A stretch of DNA of 64,000 bases from Tuctoria greenei (Eukaryota; Streptophyta; Magnoliopsida; Poales; Poaceae). The stretch lies in NCBI GenBank assembly GCA_036927565.1, contig JAYESD010000001.1, positions 114,805,110-114,869,109 on the forward strand. The letters are read 5' to 3'. The notes beneath the pieces were generated by a model. The model was not told where the DNA came from, did no database searches, and saw only the letters and a program-made list of their open reading frames with translations. Positions 1 to 12,479 of this stretch are shown here, one piece after another. The stretch's first letter is position 1, and the number at the start of each line of letters is the position of its first letter. Both the position numbers and the translations under genes were made by a program.

Positions 1-621
1 CAAGAATTTTTAGAGCTGAAGCAAGGCGGGAGGAGTGCCCACGAATACCCCCACGCTTTCAACCATCTAGTGCATTACACGCCGGATTATGTGAGGATGG
101 AAGATAGGAAGTGAGATGTATTCTTCCGGGGCCTTAATCCGAAGATAAAGGTCCAACTCGCACAATGCAACCGTAGCACCTTCAACGACATTGTCAATGT
201 TGCAATTGTACTGGAAGATGCTCAACATGAGCTTGTTTCTGGTAAGAGAAAATGGAGTGCGCCGTCGAGCAGCAGCGGGGGTGGTCCGCAGAAGTACCGC
301 ATGGTGTATCGCTCACCATCCGGTCAGCGATGGCAGCCACCAGCGCGACCGCAGCAATTCCGCAGTCGTTCTTTCAACGTTCGGCACTTCCGACCGTCAT
401 TTCCACAACAGTAGCAGCAGCAGCAAAGGATGGTCCCGCGTGCATATCCACCTGCACCATGTGAACCGGGATTCCGTCCGCAGATTGGTGGGAACCCGAC
501 ACAATACACGTGCTATACGTGTGGCCGTGTAGGACATTTCGCGAGGGACAGCCCTGAGCAGCGTCAAGGCAGCGGTCAAGCATCATATCAGGGTGCAACT
601 CAGCCCTGCAACCTGCCATGA
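1..621 (+). pseudogene. gag C-terminal part of gypsy element A (broken)
   Basis: Gag would form the virus-like particle and bind element RNA. Frame 1 reads from the first base (QEFLELKQGG...) through the retrotransposon gag core, then a Ser/Gln/Pro-rich linker, to a zinc knuckle at 511-552. The knuckle reads CYTCGRVGHFARDS: the fourth metal ligand, normally Cys, is Ser (codon agc at 550-552). In-frame stops lie at 112-114 (tga) and 409-411 (tag). The N-terminus lies outside the window. Other open frames over this stretch are antisense or shifted shadows. Confidence 0.8.
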
Positions 622-1160
622 AACCAGCACCAAAACCCGGCAACGTCCACTACATAGCCATCGAAGACGTGCCAGGAAGGCGAACCCATCCTCGCAAGTA
701 CATTTTTTCTACTTGCTCATCCCGTAGTCATATTATTTGACTCTGGTGCCACCCATAATTTCATTAGCCAATCATATGTTATCAAGCATCAATTATCTAT
801 CACCCCCACATAAAGTCCATATTTGATCTGCTATGCGGGTGGGAAAATAGCAGCGGACATGAAAGTCCATAAAGCACAACTTAAGATGCGTGGGAATATC
901 TATCCGACTTCTCTAATTATATTAGAGGGTTAAAAGCCTGATGTTATCTTAGGAATGTCGTGGCTGCACCGTCGTGGTGCTGTTCTCGACATTGTTCCAC
1001 GTGTTGTCCATTTGAACTCTCCACTACATGAACCACACACTCTTATTCTAGACCGCCTTATCCAAGAAATTCCATCCACATATAACACTGAAGCCACAAA
1101 GCTTGAAGACATTCGTGTGGTCAGTGAATATTCGGACGTTTTTCTCGACGACCTTTCGGG
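622..1160 (+). pseudogene. aspartic protease region of gypsy element A (broken)
   Basis: The retroviral-type aspartic protease would cut the Gag-Pol polyprotein. The catalytic motif LFDSGATHNF is intact, with D-S-G at 739-747, and the downstream ILGMSWL motif typical of gypsy proteases is near 948-966. At least two in-frame stops (taa after SITPT near 810, and taa after LEG near 932) interrupt the frame. The following ORF, starting at GMSWLHRRGAVLD, runs to about 1160 and then shifts frame into RT. Confidence 0.75.
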
Positions 1161-1990
1161 ATGCCACCGGATAGGGACATCGTGTTCAAAATTGAACTTA
1201 TTCTGGGGATGACGCCTATTTCTCGAAGGCCGTACAAGATGGCACCAAATGAGTTGGCGGAATTAAAGGAGGATTTGAAGGACCTGCTGGACAAAGGTCT
1301 CATATGCATAAGTTCGTTACCTTGGCGCTGCTCCGCATTGTTTGTGAAGAAGAAGGACAAGACATTACGTCTATGCATGGACTATCGCCGCTCAATGCCA
1401 TGACGATCAAGAATAAGTATCCACTACCTCGCATCGATATCATATTCGATAAATTAGTGGGTGCAAAAGTATTCTCAGCGATGGATTTTCGGTCTGGATA
1501 TCATCAAATAAAAATCTAACCGGAGGATATACCGAAGACGACATTCTCAACAAGATAGGGGCTCTAGGAATATCTCGTCTTGTCGTTCGGACTTACCAAC
1601 GCGCTGGCTCACTTCATGTATTTGATGAATTCAGTGTTCATGCCGGAGTTGGAAAAGTTTGTCATGGTCTTCATCAATGACATCTTGGTTTATTCGAAAT
1701 CAGAGGAAGAACACATCAAACACTTGCATATCATGCTCCAACGATTGCGAGATAACAAGCTTTGCAAAATTCAGCAAGTGTGAGTTTTGGATCAGCCAAG
1801 TACCATTTCTTGGTCACATTATTTCAGCAGCGGGCATCACTATTGATCCAAGCAAAATTGTGCAAGTGCTGAAATGGAAGTCTCCAATGTCCGTACACGA
1901 AGTTCGGAACTTTCTCGGATTAGCGGGATATTATGGGAGATTCATTCCACAAAAATCGCTAAACCAATGACGGATCTACTAAAAAAGGGG
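1161..1990 (+). pseudogene. reverse transcriptase of gypsy element A (broken, active-site Asp changed)
   Basis: RT would copy element RNA to DNA. The usual blocks occur in order: MPPDRDI, RRPYKMAPNELAEL, LFVKKKDKTLRLCMDYR, NKYPLPRID, FRSGYHQIKI (about 1486-1518), MSFGLTNALAHF (1580) and the active-site block. That block reads FINDILVYS where the family has FIDD. The first catalytic aspartate is Asn (aat, 1676-1678), consistent with a single G-to-A change. Several frameshifts (near 1400 and 1780) and a taa stop at 1517-1519 break it, so it cannot be active. Confidence 0.85.
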
Positions 1991-2500
1991 ACTAAATATA
2001 TTTGGAGCAAGGCATGTGAGGATGCATTTCAAGCATTGGTGAAACATCTCACAACAGCCCCAGTGTTAGCTCAACTGGATACGACCAAATCGTTCGATGT
2101 TTATTGTGATCCGTCTGGCATTGGTCTCGGCTGCGTTTTAATGCAAGAAGGCTGCCAGATCGCGTATGGATCACGACAGCTCTGAAATCATGAGCAGCAT
2201 TACCTGACTCATGACCTTGAGCTCGCCGCCGTGGTACTCGCTTTAAAAATGTGGAGACATTATTTACATGGAAATCTAGTGCACCACTACACCGATCACA
2301 AGAGCTTGAAATATATTTTCACTCAGAAGGAACTGAATATGCGACAACAAAGATGATTAGAGCTGATCAAAGACTATGAGATTGAAATTCACCACCATCC
2401 TGGCAAGGCAAATGTGGTTGCCGATGCACTAAGTCGCAAGTCTCACATCAATAATCTCTCCATTTCCCCGATGGAAGAGGACGAGCCGAGTTTATACTTA
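1991..2500 (+). pseudogene. RNase H region of gypsy element A (broken)
   Basis: RNase H would degrade the RNA strand of the RNA-DNA hybrid during reverse transcription. Recognisable blocks are FDVYCDPSGIGLGCVLMQEG (2093-2152), THDLELAAVVLALKMWRHYL (about 2208-2267), YTDHKSLKYIF and NVVADALSRKS (2411-2442). A stop at 2183-2185 follows AYGSRQL, and another tga follows MRQQR near 2353. The domain order and spacing are otherwise normal for a gypsy element. Confidence 0.8.
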
Positions 2501-2539
2501 GTTCGTATGGAGCGTTATATAATCTTGCTCTCATTCCTA

Positions 2540-4005
2540 CCATACGAGAGGAGATTATGGAAGCTCAAAAGGAAGACGTGGGTATGTCGCACATTCGGAG
2601 GAGAAAGAAGAATGGGGAAATGAAGTGCTTCCGAAGTGATGAACATGGTACCCTGTGGTTTAACAACCTTATCGTGGTACCCCGTGACATGGAACTTCAG
2701 AAGAAAATCTTGGACGAAACTCACTTGTCCATGTACTCTATTCATCCGGGAAGCAACAAGATGTAGCGAGATCTGAAAACCAGATTTTGGTGGAGACGGA
2801 TGAAAAGGGAAATTGCAAAGTACGTATCCGAGTGTGATACGTGTCGGCGGGTGAAAGCCGACCACAGGAGGAAAGTCGGACAGCTGCAACAACTGAATAT
2901 TCCGGCCTGGAAATAGGGGGACATTAGTATGGATTTTATCGTCGGATTACCTCTCACGTTTCATAAGCATGATTCAATCTGGGTGATAGTCGATTGACTA
3001 ACCAAATGAGCTCATTTCATCCCTGTACATACAAAGTACATTACCAAGAAATATGCGGAATTGTATATTGCAAGAGTCATGTGCTTGCACAGAGTTCCCC
3101 AGACGATTATATCAGATCACGGTGCGCTGTTCGTTGCTCATTTCTGGGAGCAGCTGCACACATCATTGGTAACGAAACTGATCCAAAGCTCCGCATACCA
3201 CCCGCAGACAGATGGTCAAACTGAGCGGGTGAATCATGTTCTGGAAGATATGCTACGTGCTTGTGCCATCCACCACGGTAGAAATTGGGATGATCATTTA
3301 CCGTTGGCGGAGTTCTGTTACAACAATGGCTATCAAGCTAGCATCAAGATGGCGCCATATGAAGCTCTTTACGGCCGGAAATGTCACCCACCACTCAACT
3401 GGTGTGAATCCGGCGAGCGAGAAATAAATGGTATTGTTCTTGTAAATGAAGCCGAAGAACGAGTGCGAGTAATTCAAGCAAATCTCATGGTTGCTCAATC
3501 TCGTCAGAAAAGCTATGCGGATAAAAGACGTCGACCTCTCCACTTTGACATCAGAGACTACGTTTATCTCCATGTCTATCCGATAAAAGGGATTCTTCGT
3601 ATCAGAGTGAAGGGAAAGCTTGCTCCATGATTCATCAGCCCGTTTGTCGACATTGAAAAATGCAGACCCGTGGCCTATCGTTTGGCTTTACCAGCATCAC
3701 TCTCTGGAATTCATAATGTATTCCACATTTCTCAGCAGCGGAAGTATCTTTAATCCTCAGCTGAAATCAGCACCGAGGACATCGAAGCTCTCCAACCGGA
3801 TCTCACTTATTCTGAGTACCCAATCCGGATTATTGATGAAAAGACTCGCACCACAAGGAACCGGACTTTGTACTTCTACAAAGTCTTGTGGAGCAACTAT
3901 ACCGCTGAGGAAGCAACATGTGGAAGCGAGGAGTATCTCCAATCAAACTATCCGGAATTATTATCATCTTATATCTTGTAATCTTTTTACCTCTGTCTCG
4001 GGATG
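2540..4005 (+). pseudogene. integrase and chromodomain-like tail of gypsy element A (broken)
   Basis: Integrase would insert the cDNA; the C-terminal tail is thought to guide targeting to chromatin. The zinc-binding region (H...H...CDTCRRV) is at about 2716-2850, followed by MDFIVGLP, SDHGALF and QTDGQTERVNH. From the Asp at 3115 to the Glu of QTER there are exactly 35 intervening residues, so the D-D-35-E triad is present. In-frame stops occur near 2764, 2914, 2995 and 3628. The tail after 3770 (EDIEALQPDLTYSEYPIRII...) matches the chromodomain-like end of Del/Tekay integrases, ending ATCGSEEYLQSNYPELLS. Confidence 0.82.
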
Positions 4006-4008
4006 AGA

Positions 4009-4028
4009 TTTTTTTAGGGGGGGGGGAA
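4009..4028 (+). other. polypurine tract of gypsy element A
   Basis: A T-run followed by A and about ten G residues, then AA, lies directly before the TG of the LTR. This is the expected primer site for plus-strand DNA synthesis. Confidence 0.75.
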
Positions 4029-7000
4029 TGTAAAAGCCCTAAATTCAAAGCACAAAGTTTATATAGGAGAATTTAAAATTTTGAATGGGAAAAAGAAATC
4101 AAAATGGAAACTAAAAAATCAAACGATTCAAACTTCAATGGAGGGAATTCAAATATTCAAAACTTGCTCTTGTTCAAACTTTGCTAAAATAAATATCTGA
4201 GTTCACCATTGAATTCAAAATATTCCAAATAGTCTTTGCAAAGTTTCAACATTTTTGAAGCACATTTGATATATAATTCAGTGGAAACATTGAATTTCTT
4301 TAAATAAAAATTAGAATTTGAATTTTCATTGAATCTTTATCAATTGAAAGTTTTGATTTCAATCCCAGATATTTAGTTGAGCCTATCTAGAAATTGTCAT
4401 AATGTTTGGACATTAGTTGGTAGGATATTTCCTTAACCAGAGAGGATTGACCTGAAGGGGTAGTGGGACCCACTAGTCATGGAGACATTTACAGGAGAGC
4501 TCTGTTGTGGCTCACCGTGGCGAACCGCACGGCATGCAAGCTCCACCGAGCTGCTTGCCAGCTTGAGCGCATCATGGAGTGTCCCCTACACCTTCCCGTC
4601 CATATCTTCAGCCCCTGACCCGAGTGGAACGACGTCGTGCTCCTCTCTCCCTGTTTTCTTTCTTTCGCCGACAGCCGTAGCCACCTTCTCTGTTCTTGCA
4701 TAGCGCCCCAAATTCGGGCCAATTTTTGTCTTTGTGCCAACAGCAAAAGTAAAGAAGACTTCCTCCTTTATCATCTCCATCAATTAGTTCATGGATTCCT
4801 CAATTGTTTGCGGTATATTTTGAAGCATCGTGGACGTTCACGGTGAAGCCAGCGGGAACCGCCTCTGTGTCACCGTTGCCAGCCCTCCACAAGCTGCATT
4901 ACACCTCGACTTCAACCGCAAGAAGGATCGCCAATGCGAGCTCCTTCTCACGGTAAAACTTGTGGCTCCATTCCTTCAGTATCGAGCAAATGAATTGAGT
5001 TTTACCGATACTACTTCATTTTGAGCTTCCTATGTCATCGATTTAATTCCTTTTCTATGTGCAACGATTCTTCAATCCAATTAAGTATTTTATTCTATAA
5101 ATCCTAACACACATCTCTACCAAAAATCAAGAGGAACTATCGAGTGACGGCCGAGTTATTGTGTTTTCCCCACCACGATGGAAAAAGCGTTGGGTAACCG
5201 TCGAAGGATACCTTGCCGACTATTCGAACCCATTCGTACCTTCAAATGGTCTTCTTTTTGCTCCCAGTAACCTTCCCCACCTTTTCCCATGTTGCTTGCG
5301 CCATTTCCGAGTGATTCCGACCATCGCTGGAACCCTAGCTCCGTCGCTGCCGTCGTACGCTCATCTCTGGCCATCATCGACTCGTCTGGACCTCACCAGC
5401 GTGTTGCGCGTCCGGTTTTAGGGTCACGTGATCAAGACTGGGTCGAGAGGAGGTCGGCGCAGCAATCCCGGCGCGCGCCGCCGTGGCTCCGGCGAGAAGC
5501 GCCGCCTCGCGTCGTGAGGTTGAAGAAAGGGGGTGGGCCCCGCATGTCAGTCTCTGATGTGTCCCCCTCGGATCAGCTGTTGCCCCGGATCAAATGCAGC
5601 TACATGGGTTAAACCCTATGGCCCATATGTGGCCCAGCTGTGATTGGTTGATTTTAAACTAGTGGGCCCAGTCGGTTTTATTTAAACTTTTCCTTCCAAA
5701 TTAATTCCAGATTTCATCCAAACTTTGAAAATCATTTACTCCTAGGAGAATTGATCAAATAATTTCAAATAAATTTTGGTAGATTCCTCTTGATCTCAAC
5801 TTTGCAGTGGTGCAATTTGTTGGACATGAAACTCCTAGAATTTGCATAATTAATTCCTTTGATCTAACTGATTGGGAAATTAATTATCCCTGTTATGTTA
5901 ATTGGAAAATTACCAATTTTGGTTAGAACACTATTAAAAATAAACTTGATATCCAGTAAAAATTTTAAGTTCATTGGACTTCATTTACTGGACCAAACAG
6001 TGTTCAAATTACCTATGTCAATTGAAAAATGGAAAATGTCCAGAAAAATTTTCTACATTTTCCCCAAACTTGTAAAATCAGTTTCTCCCTGTAGAAAGCT
6101 CCGAAAAATATTAAGAAAAATTTTCCAGAACCATAAGAACCTCCTCGACCATAATCATCTACTGTTGTCCATGACAAAGCTCCAGAATTACAACAAAAAT
6201 TTAGAGAAGGCTTTTACTTGAACATCTACAGTTTTTGGTTCACATCTTCATAATAGAACCTAGTATCCACTATAAAAATTCCAAACTCAGTTAAAATCAT
6301 TTACATACCTGATCAGTAATTATAAGATCTTTTCTATAGTTTCTATATTACTCATGTACTTTATATATTGCATATCATATAGTGACCGAGATCGAGGAGG
6401 ACCCGCAGCCCTTGGAGAGTATACTTACAGAAGCTAATTATCCCTCTGACTTGCAGCCAGACAAGCCCCAATTTGCATTTAAGTGCTTTTCAAAGTTTCT
6501 ATTTGTATCACTTATGTCTAGGATGAATTTTTGTGCATTAGGTCTAAGGTGCTTGTTACTCCACTTGCATGACCCACAAATCCCATGGAGTATTGGGTAG
6601 GTCTACAGCCCGATGAGTAGAAAATGCCATTCTTAAGTTTTTAGCACTCCGGTAGAAGTCGAGTAGTTGGAATCTACTTGCGAGATAGGATTTTATCACA
6701 CGGGAAAGATTTGATCAAAGAATGGTTTATGAATATGAAATTGAGACCGAGCAGCGGGTAGGATGCAGCGAGATGTGGTCTAACGTGCGTAGCCCTGCTT
6801 GTGTTGATTGTGGACCGATTCGTGTGCGGCCCTGCTGGACAAGTTTGAACTGTACCAGATGCATATTGGACATATAGAACCCAGGAAACCAATGTAACTT
6901 GATAACTTGGATGTCAAGGCATAGCCCACTGTCGATAGGGGTAAGTTGAGGGCAGCAAAGTGTGAATCGGTGGGCGGGTACAAACACGCTCCATACGGGG

Positions 7001-7743
7001 ACCTTATGCCCACAATGGTGGGACCAGTTTGGCGTTTGAGTTTCTAGTGAAAGGTTGCTACGTATGACATGGTGAGGAGCACGGCATGCTCCTTAGGCAC
7101 GGGTGTACGTGACATGTTATTCGAGTGTCTATGATTGCAATCACCGTCCCTCGCGGTTATTTGAGTACCGCTTGTTCATTGCGCTATGACGTAGTAAATA
7201 CTGGAGAAGCCAGAAGAATATGATGTATTGAATTATAATTGTTTTGAAACTTTGATTGCTGTCAAATATGCTCACTAAAGTTACTTTATTAAACTTGTAA
7301 GCTGCTATTAATAACTTGAAAATTAAGGATCAACATGTAGGCGAGTCATTAACTGCAATATCTATGCATATGTTAAGTATCCCTGCATATAGAGTTCCAT
7401 GTTTAGGTGAGACGGTTAAGTCTTGCTGAGCCTTCGTGCTCACGGTTGCTATATTAAGTTGTTTGCAGATGAGACATATGAGGAAGGGCCCGAAGACGAG
7501 GTGATGCCCCCGCCGGGGGTATACTGCCTAGTGGGATCCCTGCACGCTGCCGTGATTGTTTTGTTCTGCTAGTGTGTAGCATCCACAGGCTGGACAGCTA
7601 CACTTTTGCATAGCTAGGCTGAGAATTTAGCTATGAATATTACTTCTGCTGTATATTAAGTATTGTAAAAGACTTCCGCTGTTTATATAAATAAAACTTT
7701 TTATTTCATCGTATTCTTTTCGTGTGTGCTGTTGGGTGCCACA
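4029..7743 (+). repeat. 3' LTR of gypsy element A (about 3.7 kb)
   Basis: The LTR starts TGTAAAAGCC straight after the polypurine tract. I place its end at GTTGGGTGCCACA (7743), because related LTRs in this window end GGGTGTCACA. The 5' partner is outside the window, so the end is an inference; an alternative end is the ACTCACA near 7795. Inside are AT-rich flanks, a GC-rich leader-like stretch at about 4460-5640 and an AATAAA at 7689-7694. I see no gene in it; the short open frames are low-complexity leader sequence. Confidence 0.65.
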
Positions 7744-10285
7744 TCGTACGACACGACCCTATGCAATTCCTGGATTGTGTGGACCCGGTACTCACAACGC
7801 CCACGATCGCATGACCCTGGCACCAGCTGGCCAACATCTGAAGCAACACCTAGGAGAAGCGCCCGAAGTTGGAGATGGAGTATGTTCTGGTACTGGAGAT
7901 GATCTAGTACCTGGCGGATCGCGGATTGACGTTAGTGATGGTGTTGGCGGACTTCGTGTGTCAATGCTTGGCCCCTCTCCTGTTGCGCACCCACCCAGCG
8001 TTGCTTTACTTCGATTTGCTGGACTACACCTTGCTGGTGAGAGGTCCCACCTAGGAGATAAACCAGGAGGAGGTGTTCCTGATGATGTCCAGGGCGTACT
8101 GCAATCTTGTTACTCTCCATGTCTTCATCATCGCAGAGCCTTACCTGCCGCTCTGTGCGAACCAGGCCTTCAGGAACAAGATCCTAAGGGAGATGTCGAA
8201 CTTCGATACACTTGACCTCGCACCGTGGCATGTTAAGGACGTGAACAGGGGGCTAAGCATCCTTGGTGCACAACAGGAGTCCGCGCCCAACCCAAGTTCC
8301 GATGTGCGAGGTGGGGAAGACCCGGCCCCCACCAGAGGGAAGGGGAAGGATCCGGTGATTGAGGTCGTGAAGACAAAACGTCCTTGATCACCATCGAGAG
8401 CAGCCTCTGCTCCAAGCCAACGTCCGGAGGAGCGCTTGTGCCTAGCATCGGGGTTAGGCGGTTCTTCAAGCAAGGACCCCACCACTCCCGCGAAAAAAGT
8501 TGGCTGTTGAATGCAGACGACACTCCAAGCTTTCTGGGGTGATCCAACGAGGCTTGTCCTGCCGACGTCCCTGCCACCGGCACAGTTCGAAGCGCCAGCA
8601 GGTCACTAGGGGTGTCATATCTATGCAACCCTTGGCTATGAAGCCTCAGACCATGAGCGTCTTTGCCACAGGAGGTTGGCAGCAACTTTGGAGGTGGCTC
8701 TATAGGAAACACAATCGGCAGAACCGACATGATGGCCAGGACCCAGTACGGGAAAACAGAGGCCCGCACCACAACCCCACCATTCACTGGGTTCATGGTG
8801 GTGCATTGACAGGTACCAGCAGCGGTGACCGGCGGTGGTGTTGATAGGAACACTGGTTCTGGTGGAGGATTCGTTGGATCCACCCCGACCACTGCATCGG
8901 CAGCGGCGCCGCACCACATGTGCAATTAAAAATCGAAGACTGCTGCAGCTTCCAGGGTCATCAGTAATGCACTCTTGTTGAGTCTTACATTGTTGTATCT
9001 CTTGTTCTCTTGATTGAACGGTTCCTGACTCCATCCCTCAGGTCATCGTCAACCGACATGACGCCCTTGCCGCAAAGGGCATTGGTGGGGAGTGTCCCCA
9101 CCTCCAAGGGAGCCATAGGCGTGATGGCAGAGCGGCCCCCAGGTCAGCTCGGGAGACTGTTCCTCCAACACCTGCGCCAGGCGCAAGTGGATATATACCT
9201 GAGGCTGTCGCCTCGAATGTGGTGTCAGAGCCTGCGCAGATTGTTGAGTTCTCAGCACTCGAAGTTGCTGCTCTGACTACTCATGCCGCTGCTGATAGCG
9301 GCGCTACCGCCCCAAGTGGTACCACGACTTCAGCAGCGAGGTCCCTGATGCTGGCGGCCTATCCATCCAAGCCACAGGAGGAAGAGGAGCCTAAGACGAT
9401 CATCAGACGACCCTCCATGTCATCAGTTGAGTAGAATCCCCTCTCCGACGCCATAAATTTGGCACAGTCCAGCCTCCGCCAAGCATAGCTTGCTCTCAAT
9501 GCGGAGTGGGAGAAGTTAAGGGTGGAGGACGCATGCCTCTGATCTTGGAACCACGTACTAGGGTCCAAGATCTGTGAGGCGAAGGAGAGGATTCAGAGGC
9601 AGGAGGAGGCATTGGAAACGCAGCGTCACCTAGCAAGGGCTATTGACGCCCAGTCACAGAAGATCCTGGCAAAAACTAAGGCAGCCCAACAGGCAGCTGA
9701 TGCCCGACTGCATGCTCTCGATGAGCTCCTAGAGGCGCTCCAACGTCAAGAGGTCGTTGTTTCTAATCGAGAGACGGCATCCCAAGGAATGAAGGCGCAG
9801 TTGGAGGTGGACCGAGACAAGCTATAGTCCCATGTTGATGATCTTGAGCTTTGCGAGGGTAGCCTGGCACGGGATCATAAGCGCCCCCTAGAAGAGTGCC
9901 AGGACCTCTTGTTGTGCGAGCTCGACGTCGACGCCCAGGAGCATATTGTGGCTCATTGTGTTCAGGAGCTTGACAAGAGGGAAATGTTGTTGGTCGCTCG
10001 GGACAAGGAGTTCTTTGAGGGCGGGGCAGATGCGCACAGGGCGGCACAACAGGAGGTGAGAGACCTCCGGGCATCCCATGCGGTCGAGGCACAGAAGGTC
10101 TGGGACATCCTGGGCCACACCGAGCAGTCAATGCGGCCCTTCGGCTTCAACCCCCTGCGTAGTGGAGAGTCGATGCAGGAGGTGAGTCAAGTGATCCATG
10201 TGCTTGACTTTGCCAGCCCAAAGATACAGGATGTGGGCACAGTCGTCGACCACGTCAGGAGTCCAAGGTGAGAGATTTTGCAAAG
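7744..10285 (+). pseudogene. Tat-1 antisense gene (aORF), main part, degenerate
   Basis: The best-preserved part is at 9219-10271 in one frame, with stops at 9432, near 9487, near 9540 and at 9825. It contains LRQA...LALNAEWEKLRVEDACL, a long Gln/Glu/Arg/Ala-rich coiled coil (about 9570-10100) and the C-terminal motif FGFNPLRSGES near 10138. These align in order with the Tat-2 gene at 60890-61760, where the matching motif is MGFSPVRPDDP. An AT-rich stretch at about 8924-9041 bounded by gtgcaatt and ccctcag may be a decayed intron. The 5' part (7744-8920) is probably the N-terminal and Pro/Ala-rich region, but I do not recognise a domain there. The gene continues at 17030 after the inserted element. 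Confidence 0.6.
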
Positions 10286-11633
10286 TGTGACACCCGGTAT
10301 TGAAAAATGAACCAAGTGCGGTGTATGTGTGCCCAGGATGTTGCTACACACGTACACATCAACATCACAAATGAATTTAACCATGTCACAAATAATAAAT
10401 ATACCTTGATTCTATTGCAGCGGTAAATAATCTAGCATAGGAGACTCCAACTCCACAGGCAATCGATGGTAGCACGCATGCATAGTACTCCATGACGACC
10501 TCCAAACTATTTATTGAAGTTGAATTAATGTGGGAATATCAAGGGGAGCACATGTCGTAATCAGCAAGTGTAGGAAAAAATGACATGTAGCTAAAAACAA
10601 GGATGATAATAAATGGCTAATTGCTAGAAAGTACATTTAGAACATATGAAAAGCATCTTGCAATGTCTATATGAATTAATCTCATCATATCCCAAATAAT
10701 TACCAATTATATGAATCCATCATCATTTACTATCATATCACATCCATCAATATTTATCCACCCATGATCCAATTTCATAAGTTCATTATCAACCATGTGC
10801 ATTTATCACAACCCAATCCATAAACAGATCCAACCCATCCCAAATCCCGTATTTCCAGTTTCCACTCTAACCATGGAAGTTGTTCAGGTGCTCGTGACCG
10901 GGAGCACGATTATCATGATAGTTTTTAACACTCTGCAAAGGTTGCACCGTCTTAACCACAAGTTGATTATTTCGTCCCCTTTCAGTGACTATGGAACCCC
11001 CATTATACCCGTGACCCGTCGGTCACATTACACATTTCCTTCGGTTTGTGGCCAAAAGATCACAAGATACTTTCAAAACCAGACTAAGTTTTGCGATTTA
11101 CCGAACAACTGCGAAGGATTCCAGTAACATTATTCGGACTAGTCTATTGTTGTAACCGACAAGTTCGCGGTGGGGGGGGGGGATTTTGATTATGTGTGTG
11201 CATACCGGACCAATCCGGTATTGTACTGGGCAAGTCCGTTGTTGTCTAGTAAAGGCATTTGGACTAGTCTGTTATTATCAGCACTAATCTGGTGCCTGCC
11301 TCAATTTTTTATTTGCTTCTTTATCTCTAATTCTTTTAGGTTTGTTCCTTTTCATTCTACTTAATGATTTTGCATGAATAATTTAAACTGTTATATTTAT
11401 ATATATACTTTTAGTTTCATTTATTTCTTTTATCTGATATTTGTTATGGCAAAATTACTTTTGGCGTATTTATTTTGGTAACTAATTTTCAATGCTTGAG
11501 GATGAATGCAAAATGCAATATGAGATGAATATATTTTATTTTTTTCTGTATAAAAACAAATTTCTTCCTATTATTAATTCTAAGTTCCCATTTAAGTTTT
11601 TAAATGTCCGAAACACGAAATTAGGGTGTCACA
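10286..11633 (-). repeat. 3' LTR of the non-autonomous gypsy derivative (internally deleted)
   Basis: It begins TGTGACACCC and ends GGGTGTCACA, as does the partner LTR at 13500-17029. It is only 1348 bp against 3530 bp. The two align at both ends, but the partner sequence from about 14305 to 16470 is absent here. The join lies near 11085, where 'caagatactttcaaaacc' runs directly into the block that restarts at about 16470 in the partner. It retains a CTATCATGATAG palindrome and an inverted repeat GTGCTC...GAGCAC near 10890-10915. No gene is seen. Confidence 0.85.
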
Positions 11634-11766
11634 ATTCTAGTCCCCTTAAAATGAATCTTGCCCTGGAGATTCAAATGGGTTGAAGAAGGGATTTGGAAAT
11701 AAAAAATTTTAAATCCCCTTTGATATTTGAATTAGCAAAGTTTGAAAATTTTGGTATGTTACAATC
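11634..11766 (-). other. Duplicated polypurine tract with a foreign LTR start
   Basis: Read on the minus strand, the polypurine tract next to the LTR is TTTTAAGGGGACTAGAAT. About 125 bp further inside is a second similar purine tract (plus-strand ccccccttaatagg at about 11772-11785) followed on the minus strand by TGTAACATACC, which looks like an LTR start. The sequence between (AAAATTTTCAAACTTTGC...) resembles the first bases of LTR A at 4029. The structure suggests a recombinant carrying about 110 bp of another LTR between two polypurine tracts. Confidence 0.5.
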
Positions 11767-11774
11767 TACCCCCC

Positions 11775-11900
11775 TTAATAGGAATCTTGCCCTCGAGATT
11801 CAAGCGGGTTAAATAAGAGATGAGAGAATTCAATCTTCACGGCATCTTCAAATTCCCATGTAACCTCATCCGGAACAGTGATTCTTCTAGTGGTGACCAT
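11775..11900 (-). pseudogene. integrase chromodomain tail, remnant
   Basis: The minus strand encodes MVTTRRITVPDEVTWEFEDA followed by KIEFSHLLF and a stop. This matches the last residues of gypsy B integrase (ATWELDDDLKKEFPYLF at 37108-37152). It is all that remains of pol in this element and shows which end is 3'. Confidence 0.7.
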
Positions 11901-12190
11901 CTTCCACAGAAGTAGAGACGGGAATGAAGGAAGATGGAAGGATTCCCAACCTATATGCATGCATCAAGGTGTATGATCCTAAGTAATGCATTAATAGATG
12001 AGGGTGTGGATATATGTTAAAGTGTTCCACAATGCACATCTAAACACAAAAACATACAAGCAAGCATTCAAATAGTAATCGCACCACCAAATCTAGGGCA
12101 CTAACAAGCTAAGCTTTAGTACAACTTAACCAAGGTTAGACTTACATCTTAATTAAAAGTTATAAAATTATGGAGTTATATAGAAGTGAA

Positions 12191-12193
<3 letters not shown>

Positions 12194-12259
<66 letters not shown>
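12194..12259. repeat. (AT)n microsatellite, 33 units
   Basis: An uninterrupted run of alternating A and T covers 66 bases in the internal region of the non-autonomous element. The open frame across it (a Tyr-Ile repeat) is not a gene. Confidence 0.97.
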
Positions 12260-12261
<2 letters not shown>

Positions 12262-12479
12262 CAAAACGAGTTGAGGCAGGTCCAAGGTGGCAATCTAGGT
12301 GGGGTGAGAATTATTTCGGCTTGTCGGATCTTCACGAGCAGCTCCCCAAGCAGGTGACGTGCTTCACATGTTCTCCTTCTGTTTTACTCCTCCTATGTCT
12401 TGGAAGAGCTAGCAGGGGTGCGGTCATCCTTATGGGTTGCTTGTTCGTGCTCTACGTGTATTGGTGCGAGATGTGCATG

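Larger units (their letters stand above)
1..7743 (+). mobile_element. Ty3/gypsy element A, 3' portion (chromodomain type, Del/Tekay-like)
   Basis: Reading rightward, the segment carries the end of gag, then protease, RT, RNase H, integrase and a chromodomain-like tail, a polypurine tract and a long 3' LTR. Integrase lies after RT, which defines Ty3/gypsy order. The RT wording and the very long LTR resemble the Del/Tekay group (RIRE3-like in grasses); that lineage call is from memory of the family. The 5' LTR and start of gag lie left of the window. Every domain has stops or frameshifts, so the copy is dead. Confidence 0.85.

Noticed and set aside
4479..5612. Short ORFs in the GC-rich part of the gypsy A LTR as captured host gene exons
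   Set aside because: No domain or splice structure is recognisable, and GC-rich leader sequence is usual in long grass LTRs.
7724..8215. 163-codon plus-strand frame
   Set aside because: It starts in the gypsy A LTR and runs across the element boundary, so it is an accident of insertion.
8233..8925. 230-codon minus-strand open frame
   Set aside because: It lies opposite the Tat-1 antisense gene, has no recognisable domain, and GC-rich sequence makes long shadow frames likely.
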